Below, in pieces: positions 1 to 5,317 of a stretch of DNA of 5,317 nt (positions are counted from its first letter, which is position 1; every line of letters begins with the position of its first letter). The stretch is from JAEUUM01 sp038326165 (GTDB lineage Bacteria > Bacteroidota > Bacteroidia > Chitinophagales > Saprospiraceae), in contig JBBQJT010000098.1 of the NCBI GenBank assembly GCA_038326165.1, positions 1 to 5,317 on the forward strand, in the 5' to 3' direction. Below the pieces are notes generated by a model, which saw only the letters and a list, made by a program, of their open reading frames with translations, was not told where the DNA came from and searched no databases. The position numbers and the translations under genes were made by a program.

Positions 1-1140
1 CAACAAATCATTTGTCTTGCTTATGGCAGATTGGTAGAACAGTCACCCTTAAAGAATATGGAACACTTCTATGAGCACAGTTATCTATCGGTGCTTTATC
101 CGGGATTGAATATAAGCGGTAAAAATTTGAGTACTTCATTACGCGAGCTTGGATACCAGCGAGAGAGCATGGTATCGTTCTTCAATGAGTTCACACCTGC
201 GGCCAATGACTGCATTATTTTCGATGGCACTGATATACCAAGTCAATCGGGCAAAATAGAATTGTGTGAAATGAGTAAATCTAAAAGAGGCACATACGAG
301 TCCTTGTTCAATACCATGTTTATCTTCTCGGTTCAAATGCAACTTCCCATATACTACCGACTACTAAATGGTAAAATCAAAGATGTGAAATCATTTAAAT
401 TATGCCTTTTGGAAAGCGGGATAGAGCAAGCTGTAATCATTGTGGATAAAGGATTTTATTCTAAAGCAAACATCGAAGAACTTGAATCGGAAAAACTGAA
501 ATTCATAATTCCTTTGCACAGAAACAATTCTCTGATTGACTACGGCTTGATTAAACAAAACAACAAGCAATTATTCGATGGTTTCTTTGAACATGAGAAA
601 AGATTCGTTTGGTTCTACCAATTACCCCTTGACAATGGGCAGACTTTATTTGTTTACATGGATGAAGAACTCAAAAATAGAGAAGAAAAAGATTATTTGA
701 ATCGTGTAAATAATAAAATAGAAGATTACAGCATTGAAAAATATTATCTCAAACAATACTCATTTGGAACAATTGCATTACTTACAAATACGGACAAAAC
801 AGGTGAAAAGGTGTATGCCGATTACAAAACAAGAAATCAGATTGAAGAAATGATAGATTGTATGAAAAACGTTGTAGAAGCTGACAGGACATATATGCAA
901 AACGAACAAACCCTTGAAGCATGGATGTTTGTAAATTACATTGCTCTGCATTGGTACTATATTATTTTACAAAAAATAAAAGTCAAAGAATTAAATGCGA
1001 AGTTTTCACCACATGATTTACTCCTAAAACTAAAAGAACTTAGAAGAGTTAAAATTAATGACAAGTGGTATAACGCAGAAATTATTGCTAAAACTCAACA
1101 AATACTAAAAAAATTGGACTTGAAAATACCTATTACGTAA
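1..1140 (+). CDS. IS4-superfamily (IS1634-like) DDE transposase, 5' end outside window
   Basis: This is a DDE transposase that would catalyse cut-and-paste movement of the surrounding element. The frame is open from position 1, and upstream codons (ICLAYGR) continue a normal transposase sequence, so the TTG at 31 is not the start and the gene is cut by the window edge. Counting from that TTG as residue 1, the RNase H-fold catalytic residues are visible: Asp65 in FDGTDI, Asp139 in IIVDKGFYS, and Glu272 in a perfect IS4-type YREK signature, Y265-x2-R268-x3-E272-x6-K279. The spacing and the C-terminal helical segment are intact, and no frameshift or internal stop is seen, so the visible part looks functional. 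It ends with TAA 12 bases before the stop of the oppositely oriented receptor fragment. Placement in the superfamily is firm from the motifs; the IS1634 sub-assignment is from overall resemblance and is less certain. Confidence 0.9.
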   Translation, partial: QQIICLAYGRLVEQSPLKNMEHFYEHSYLSVLYPGLNISGKNLSTSLRELGYQRESMVSFFNEFTPAANDCIIFDGTDIPSQSGKIELCEMSKSKRGTYESLFNTMFIFSVQMQLPIYYRLLNGKIKDVKSFKLCLLESGIEQAVIIVDKGFYSKANIEELESEKLKFIIPLHRNNSLIDYGLIKQNNKQLFDGFFEHEKRFVWFYQLPLDNGQTLFVYMDEELKNREEKDYLNRVNNKIEDYSIEKYYLKQYSFGTIALLTNTDKTGEKVYADYKTRNQIEEMIDCMKNVVEADRTYMQNEQTLEAWMFVNYIALHWYYIILQKIKVKELNAKFSPHDLLLKLKELRRVKINDKWYNAEIIAKTQQILKKLDLKIPIT

Positions 1141-1155
1141 AACGAAGAAAAGTTA
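1..1155 (+). mobile_element. Right-hand part of an IS4-superfamily (IS1634-like) insertion sequence
   Basis: This stretch is the 3' portion of an insertion sequence; the left end and the start of its transposase gene lie before position 1. The transposase stop is at 1138-1140 and the interrupted receptor frame begins by about 1156, so the element's right terminus must lie in roughly 1141-1160. The boundary is an estimate: the terminal inverted repeat cannot be paired because the other end is not in the window. Reading inward on the - strand the end is CCCTAACTTTTCTTCG. No target duplication can be verified. No hairpin terminator is visible between the transposase stop and the junction. Confidence 0.75.
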
Positions 1156-3270
1156 GGGTTTAAGATTGTCATTCCCCAATCTGCTGAAAATCAAAGAACT
1201 CAAATTATTGACTCCATCAGGAGTTATTTTTGATAACATGGCGGTCGACAAAGACTGATAAGGAGAGATGGACTGTTTCCCACTCACACCATAACTGAAA
1301 CGAAGTTTCAAATTTGTAATTTCTTTTATCGAACGGAGAAACTGTTCTTCATTCATCCTCCAGGCTGCACCAACAGAAGGGAAATAACCCCACTTATTGT
1401 TATTCGCAAAAACAGAGGATGCATCAGCACGCATTGATGCTTTAAAAATATATTTATCAGCGTAAGTATAATTTACGCGACCAAACCACGAAACATTATT
1501 CACACCTATAAATCCGTAAGTTGGAGTTGATGGAGCCAACCCTTCGCCCATGCCCCATATACCAAGATCCTGAAGTGTAAAGTTTGAATTTTCAGCTACT
1601 GAAATTTTAGTTGTTCTTGTTGAAAATGAATTTCCCAACATTATACCATAATTATTCTTTCCCTTTTTGCCATTATATTGCAAAGTGTTTTCACTTCTCA
1701 ATTCCTCCACATATCGTTGAGTCAGTGTAGCGATTCCATTACTATTTTTACCACCACCTTGAATTACATTTACAGGGTAGAATTTTTCATTGGAAAAGTT
1801 ACGTGTGGCATAGGAACCTGATAAATTCAACACCAAACCTTTGGCAATTTCCCAATCAAATGTACCATTATTAACATACACCAACTCTTTATTTAAATTG
1901 GTAATCAGTTTTGTGTAGAAAAGCGGATTTTGAATGGTGGTAGGTTCCTGATCTTCGCTTGGAAGTCTGCGTGCGGGTTCGTCAATATTTAAAAAAGACG
2001 GTAAATTTAAAATGTTGCTTACTTTCGAAGGATCGGTCGTTACTTGCTGAATGGATGAACTTAATCCAAAATTCATTTTATTATTGATAGCCTGTCTCAT
2101 ATTCAGCCTAAAATTATAGTTTTCATAACCGGAAGCTATCTGTATTCCATCTTGTTTTTTGCGACCAAGCATAACTGAATAAGTAGACTTGACACCACCT
2201 CCACTGATTGTCAAACGATAATCCTGAATAGGAGCATTGCGATATACTTCTTTTTGCCAGTCGGTATTACCAGGAATAATATCTTCGTGATAATAATAGG
2301 AATTAAAATAGGCATTGCGAGCAATAGTCCAGAGTTTTCCTTCATCGTCAGAGAGTAACATTGGGCCAGTTTCGACATCACCCCATGACTGACCCGGATT
2401 GCTGGCGTCAAAATTGGCACCTGCAGAGTTTGTATAGGTGAGGTATTTAAAATCAGCAAATTGTTCCGAGTTCATCATAGGCATAAATTTAGTCAATTGC
2501 TGTGTACCATACAACCCATAGAAGTTAACCCTTGCTTTTGTGTTTTTGTTCCCCTGAGTTGTGGTGATGAGAATTACTCCGTTCGCTCCTCGCGAACCAT
2601 AAATAGCTGTTGATGAAGCATCCTTCAAAATATCTATGGTTGCAATTTGTGACGGAATAACGTCTGATGCTTCGGAAATTACCCCATCAATAATGTACAA
2701 GGGTTCACTATCACCACTTAAAGAAGTATTGCCCCTGATTGAAATTGAGTTGGTAGAGCCGGGTTCACCATCCATTGCCGTCACAACAACACCTGGTACT
2801 TTTCCTTTCAGTGCATCACCAATATTTAAAACCACACGATCTTTTACCACATCGGAACTGACCGAACTTACTGCTCCTGAAACGTCAATTTTTCGCTGTG
2901 TTCCATAACCTACAACGACTACTTCATCCATTAACTTTGAATTTTCAGTCATTTTTATGACTTTTCCGTTTGCAGCAGAAACGCTTAACTCCTGAGTATT
3001 AAAACCCACATAAGTTAAAATCAAAGATTTTCCGGCAGGAACTTTAAGGGAAAATTCTCCGTTAAAATCAGTGGTTGTACCTGTTGAAGTCCCCTTGACA
3101 ATTACACTGACACCAATCAAGGGTTGATCCGATTCATCAACAATTTTTGCTTTAACTGTTTGTTGTGTCTGAGCCATTAGATTTTGCATGTTTGAAGGAA
3201 TGCATAAAGTCAGAAGCACAAGCAAAACTTTTAATAAAAGAAGTCTGTTTTTGTGAATTTTGTTTGACAT
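1153..3270 (-). CDS. SusC/RagA-family TonB-dependent outer-membrane receptor, 3'-truncated by insertion sequence
   Basis: This is an outer-membrane, TonB-energised importer of oligosaccharides that normally works with a SusD lipoprotein. From the ATG at 3270 (residue 1), a signal peptide spans residues 1-33: basic start, leucine/valine-rich core at 10-24, likely cleavage after LMA33. A carboxypeptidase-regulatory-like beta domain follows at about 39-105, then the family signature DEVVVVGYGTQRK at 115-127. The plug domain follows, with DALKGKVPGV, ISIRGNTSL, PLYIIDGV and ILKDASSTAIYGSRGANG (about 152-231). Barrel sequence then runs to residue 705. An in-frame TTG at 3330 would add 20 residues, but it lies inside the predicted -7 promoter element and would bury the signal peptide, so ATG 3270 is preferred. 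The frame ends in ...LGNDNLKP-TAA, where homologues continue with GNxNLKxE and about 300 more residues. The last barrel strands and C-terminal beta-signal needed for outer-membrane assembly are missing, so the product is probably non-functional. The substrate is unknown; the RhaM neighbour suggests a rhamnose-containing glycan. Confidence 0.9.
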   Translation of the reverse strand: MSNKIHKNRLLLLKVLLVLLTLCIPSNMQNLMAQTQQTVKAKIVDESDQPLIGVSVIVKGTSTGTTTDFNGEFSLKVPAGKSLILTYVGFNTQELSVSAANGKVIKMTENSKLMDEVVVVGYGTQRKIDVSGAVSSVSSDVVKDRVVLNIGDALKGKVPGVVVTAMDGEPGSTNSISIRGNTSLSGDSEPLYIIDGVISEASDVIPSQIATIDILKDASSTAIYGSRGANGVILITTTQGNKNTKARVNFYGLYGTQQLTKFMPMMNSEQFADFKYLTYTNSAGANFDASNPGQSWGDVETGPMLLSDDEGKLWTIARNAYFNSYYYHEDIIPGNTDWQKEVYRNAPIQDYRLTISGGGVKSTYSVMLGRKKQDGIQIASGYENYNFRLNMRQAINNKMNFGLSSSIQQVTTDPSKVSNILNLPSFLNIDEPARRLPSEDQEPTTIQNPLFYTKLITNLNKELVYVNNGTFDWEIAKGLVLNLSGSYATRNFSNEKFYPVNVIQGGGKNSNGIATLTQRYVEELRSENTLQYNGKKGKNNYGIMLGNSFSTRTTKISVAENSNFTLQDLGIWGMGEGLAPSTPTYGFIGVNNVSWFGRVNYTYADKYIFKASMRADASSVFANNNKWGYFPSVGAAWRMNEEQFLRSIKEITNLKLRFSYGVSGKQSISPYQSLSTAMLSKITPDGVNNLSSLIFSRLGNDNLKP

Positions 3271-3327
3271 AGAATTATATTTAAAGTTATTATAAATACT
3301 AAAAAAAGAATGATGATATTTCTTCGA

Positions 3328-3335
3328 CAAAATTA
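3328..3335 (-). promoter_or_regulatory. Bacteroidota-type -7 promoter element for the SusC-like gene
   Basis: The coding strand reads TAATTTTG, a full match to the TAnnTTTG -7 consensus of the Bacteroidota primary sigma factor. It lies about 58 bases before the preferred ATG at 3270, which implies a leader of roughly 50 bases. A good TTTG -33 element is not present at the usual distance; the nearest candidate is TTTA at 3352-3355. That would fit an activator-dependent promoter. The match is visible in the sequence; promoter activity is inferred. Confidence 0.5.
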
Positions 3336-3337
3336 AA

Positions 3338-3373
3338 TGAAATACCCTGAGTAAATAGTATGTTTACATTTCA
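3338..3373. repeat. Imperfect dyad upstream of the SusC-like promoter
   Basis: On the + strand TGAAAT (3338-3343) pairs with ATTTCA (3368-3373), and inside it GTAAA (3351-3355) pairs with TTTAC (3363-3367). The left arm carries a 7-base interruption and the right arm none. The dyad overlaps the direct-repeat pair. It could be an extra operator or a weak hairpin, but arms this short and AT-rich may arise by chance. Confidence 0.25.
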
Positions 3374-3383
3374 AAATAGTATG
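3353..3383 (-). promoter_or_regulatory. Paired direct repeats, 21-base period: putative AraC-type activator site
   Basis: The 10-mer CATACTATTT (coding strand) occurs at 3383-3374 and again, identically, at 3362-3353, starting 21 bases apart. The nearer copy ends 17 bases before the -7 element, covering the position where a -33 element should be. Direct half-sites two helical turns apart that overlap the upstream promoter element are typical of AraC-family activators, whose DNA-binding domain is also used by hybrid two-component systems controlling glycan-utilisation loci. The repeats are seen; the regulator identity is inferred, and no regulator gene is in the window. Confidence 0.5.
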
Positions 3384-3392
3384 ATTTCGCTA

Positions 3393-3707
3393 TTATTTCA
3401 GATAGAATAATTCATCCAGTTCAATTGAGACTGGTGAATTATCTTGATTAGTTTCCATGATATCAGCCATATACGACCACCATTTTTGTACTATGGGATT
3501 ATTACCTAAATCCTGAGAGCCTGCATCGCCTTTTATCTTTTGTGATGCATAAAGCACATTCGTATCTTTATCCCAGAAAATTGAATAGTCATAAACACCA
3601 CTTCCCTGAATCAGGGTTTTTAACTCCGGCCAAATCTCGTTGTGGCGTTTTTCGTACTCTTTCTCAAAGCCTGGTTTAAGAAACATTTTAAATGCTTTTC
3701 GTGTCAT
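3393..3707 (-). CDS. rhaM: L-rhamnose mutarotase
   Basis: This small cytoplasmic enzyme interconverts the alpha and beta anomers of L-rhamnose, supplying the form used by rhamnose isomerase. The 104-residue length is the normal full length of the family. The protein begins MTRKAF and keeps Tyr18 and His22 (EYEKRHNEIWPEL), the residues known as catalytic in the E. coli enzyme and here at the same numbers. It also has the WWxYM segment at 76-80 and the C-terminal NQDNSPVSIELDELFYL (87-103), matching the family's NPDNSP...FYL ending. It starts at ATG 25 bases after the URO-D-family gene, so the two are probably co-transcribed. No Shine-Dalgarno is seen before the start. No rhamnose isomerase, kinase or aldolase is in the window, so the rest of the pathway must be elsewhere. 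Identification is strong. Confidence 0.95.
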   Translation of the reverse strand: MTRKAFKMFLKPGFEKEYEKRHNEIWPELKTLIQGSGVYDYSIFWDKDTNVLYASQKIKGDAGSQDLGNNPIVQKWWSYMADIMETNQDNSPVSIELDELFYLK

Positions 3708-3732
3708 GATTATTGATAGTTATAATTTAAAA

Positions 3733-4839
3733 TTAATGATTAATATTCCCGTATTTTTTACATAAATCGATAAATTTCAGCACCCGTTCTGGTGATACGT
3801 CATTTTGCAAAATGTGAGCCGGTGCTATCATATAACCCCCATCTTTTCCCAAAATACTGATTTTCTCAATGATATCATTTTCTAATTCATTATCAGTTCC
3901 ATTTGGTAATAAGTCTTGTTGGTCAATTGCTCCCCAAAAAGCAAATTTTTCGCCAAAGCGGTCTTTCATTTCCTGTGGCAAATGTCCGGGAACTCCGGGT
4001 TGTACAGGATTGAATACTTCGAAGCCAATATCTTTGATGTCGTCAAGCAATTCGGCGACCGCTCCATCGCAATGCAGAATAGGGATAATATCCGGATTGG
4101 CTTGTTTAAAAGTATCCACCATTTTTTTGTAAATAGGCTTCAATTGCGAGCGAAAAGTCTCGGGCGGTATGATTAAACTGAGTTGAGTCCCAAAATCGTC
4201 GCCAAACCATATTGCATCAACCCCATGTTTAATAAGTTCAAGACCAATTTTTGTCTGATAATCGGCACAAGCTTCAAATAATGGTACAACGTATTCCGTT
4301 TCAAGCATCATATCAATCAACAGTTTTTCCATACCTACCAGTTGATGACCGAGAGAGAAAACCGTAACTTCTATATCACCAATAATAAAATAATCCTTTT
4401 TGTATTTAGTAATCAATGCTTCGGCATCCCGAAAACGACCGGGCGCATAAGGGTCAGGAAAACAAAAATTGTCAATATCCAACTTCGTTTCCGCTTTTGA
4501 AAGGGGATATTCCATTACTTCTACATAAATATCTCCCTGTCGCATCCGCATTTGATACTCGTTAAGCCAGGTGTTATCGGCATCTTTAACAATCTTGTAA
4601 TCGTCGGAAACCGAAGCACCGGTAACGACCACATCACTTCCCAATGCAATACGTATTTCGTTTGCACTGATGCGATACGTTACATCTTCGTACGGATTTT
4701 CAGTGTAATGAGCTGCAATACCAAGTTTTTCTGCAAAATGGTCACTCAGCTGGCGACATAAATCAAATTGTACCGGGACTCTGTCAGGTAATCCCGGCAA
4801 TTTTTTAAAAGCTGTTAATACTCTTTCGCGTGAATTCAT
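3733..4839 (-). CDS. Uroporphyrinogen decarboxylase (URO-D)-family protein, COG0407/methyltransferase-like, not HemE
   Basis: This 368-residue protein has the URO-D/MtaA-type barrel, a superfamily containing both the haem-pathway decarboxylase and zinc-dependent corrinoid methyltransferases. Visible family features are the opening NSRERVLTAF (2-11), WFGDDFGTQ (211-219) followed by PPETFRSQLKPIYKKM, then ILHCDGAV (254-261), IGFEVFNPVQPG (271-282), FWGAID (301-306) and GGYMIAPAHILQND (334-347). The N-terminal arginine-rich MRQAGR motif of true HemE is missing, so haem synthesis is unlikely. In methyltransferase members the zinc site is H-x-C; here it is His256-Cys257-Asp258, with Asp in the usual Cys position and a Cys beside it, so metal binding may be altered. 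The gene lies in a tight row with an upstream gene (28 bases) and rhaM (25 bases). Such genes recur in sugar-utilisation loci, but their reaction is not established; a role in processing a rhamnose-derived or methylated sugar is conjecture. The ATG at 4839 has a purine-rich AAAGAGA just before it. Confidence 0.85.
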   Translation of the reverse strand: MNSRERVLTAFKKLPGLPDRVPVQFDLCRQLSDHFAEKLGIAAHYTENPYEDVTYRISANEIRIALGSDVVVTGASVSDDYKIVKDADNTWLNEYQMRMRQGDIYVEVMEYPLSKAETKLDIDNFCFPDPYAPGRFRDAEALITKYKKDYFIIGDIEVTVFSLGHQLVGMEKLLIDMMLETEYVVPLFEACADYQTKIGLELIKHGVDAIWFGDDFGTQLSLIIPPETFRSQLKPIYKKMVDTFKQANPDIIPILHCDGAVAELLDDIKDIGFEVFNPVQPGVPGHLPQEMKDRFGEKFAFWGAIDQQDLLPNGTDNELENDIIEKISILGKDGGYMIAPAHILQNDVSPERVLKFIDLCKKYGNINH

Positions 4840-4867
4840 GTCTCTTTGTTATTTATTTGTTAATATC

Positions 4868-5317
4868 TTATTTTTTTTTGAAAACTATCACTAACACTTC
4901 ATCGGGTTCTAATTTTAATTGAAGTAAATCAGGTTTCCCATTTTCAGACTTTGAAAATTTGTAATCACTAAATGGTTTCAGTTTCAATGAATTTTGTTGC
5001 CAACTCTGATACAAATCAAAATTTGAAATTGTCATTCTTAACGCTTTGGACCAATCAGCAGCCATTTGTTGAATTGTATGGGTATTACACTTTATATTTG
5101 AATAAGCAGCTTTAAGATTATTGTTACTTTCCAATTCCTTTTTCATTAACATTGAAAATGATGAAGCATTATTTAAAGAAACAGCCATTGCATTTTTCTT
5201 TAGCTCAAAAGGCAAAATACTCTGTGGAATTTGTATCGAAATTTCGGTTTTTTGATTGTCGGTAATACTCGCAGACCATGATGATACAATCAATGTAACA
5301 TCGTTTTCAGTTGTAAA
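4868..5317 (-). CDS. C-terminal part of an unrecognised protein, 5' end outside window
   Basis: The frame is open from the window edge (5317) to TAA at 4868, giving 149 codons. The TTG at 5293 is simply an internal codon, because the eight codons before it (FTTENDVT) are also open. I do not recognise the family. The start of the fragment alternates hydrophobic and polar residues (VTLIVSSWSASI, TEISIQIPQSI) like beta strands. The middle looks more helical (SMLMKKELESNNNLKAAY, TIQQMAADWSKAL). The end, LKLEPDEVLVIVFKKK, resembles the last strand of the beta-sandwich domain that closes many secreted glycoside hydrolases. Its position 28 bases before the URO-D-family gene suggests the same operon. 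A carbohydrate-active enzyme is therefore possible, but no catalytic motif is visible and nothing proves it. Confidence 0.7.
   Translation of the reverse strand, partial: FTTENDVTLIVSSWSASITDNQKTEISIQIPQSILPFELKKNAMAVSLNNASSFSMLMKKELESNNNLKAAYSNIKCNTHTIQQMAADWSKALRMTISNFDLYQSWQQNSLKLKPFSDYKFSKSENGKPDLLQLKLEPDEVLVIVFKKK

Noticed and set aside
139..342. Open frame of 67 codons on the - strand
   Set aside because: It is antisense to the catalytic core of the transposase.
1130..1170. Exact terminal inverted repeat and target duplication of the insertion sequence
   Set aside because: The element's other end is outside the window, so neither can be paired or measured.
2211..2459. Open frame of 82 codons on the - strand
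   Set aside because: It is an alternate frame within the SusC-like gene, whose own frame has clear family motifs throughout.
2636..2908. Open frame of 90 codons on the + strand
   Set aside because: It lies wholly inside the plug-domain region of the SusC-like gene on the opposite strand, and its translation resembles no protein.
3271..3392. Intrinsic terminator after rhaM
   Set aside because: Only short AT-rich dyads are present, with no GC-rich stem followed by a T run on the coding strand.
3869..4176. Two overlapping + strand open frames
   Set aside because: Both are antisense to the well-conserved C-terminal half of the URO-D-family gene and have no start context or recognisable sequence.
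4552..4761. Open frame of 69 codons on the + strand
   Set aside because: It is antisense to the N-terminal part of the URO-D-family gene and shows no independent coding features.
3733..4839. Annotation as HemE, the haem-pathway uroporphyrinogen decarboxylase
   Set aside because: The N-terminal substrate-binding arginine motif of HemE is missing, and the HCDG, GDDFGTQ and GGYMIAPAH motifs fit the COG0407 non-haem branch better.

Overview
The window looks like a piece of a Bacteroidota (Bacteroidetes) genome. The DNA is AT-rich, all four visible stop codons of the cellular genes are TAA, Shine-Dalgarno sequences are weak or absent, there is a SusC/RagA-type TonB-dependent receptor, and the receptor gene is preceded by a match to the Bacteroidota -7 promoter element (TAnnTTTG).

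Layout. Positions 1 to about 1155 are the right-hand part of an insertion sequence carrying an IS4-superfamily (IS1634-like) transposase read on the + strand; its left end lies outside the window. Everything else is on the - strand, read from right to left: the C-terminal 149 codons of an unrecognised protein (5317-4868), a uroporphyrinogen-decarboxylase-family (COG0407-type) protein (4839-3733), an L-rhamnose mutarotase RhaM (3707-3393), a 122-base intergenic region, and a SusC-like receptor (3270-1153). The first three genes are separated by only 25-28 bases and probably form one operon. The receptor gene follows its own promoter-like region.

The receptor open reading frame stops after 705 residues, roughly 300 short of a normal SusC, exactly where the insertion sequence begins. 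The simplest reading is that the element inserted into the receptor gene, removing its last barrel strands and separating it from the SusD partner expected downstream.

Together the genes suggest a polysaccharide-utilisation-type locus for a rhamnose-containing glycan: import by the SusC-like receptor, anomer conversion of released L-rhamnose by RhaM, and an unknown reaction by the URO-D-family protein. The most distinctive non-coding signal is a perfect 10-base direct repeat (CATACTATTT on the coding strand) with a 21-base period, two helical turns, just upstream of the receptor's -7 element. This is the geometry expected for an AraC-type activator, the DNA-binding class also found in hybrid two-component regulators of such loci.
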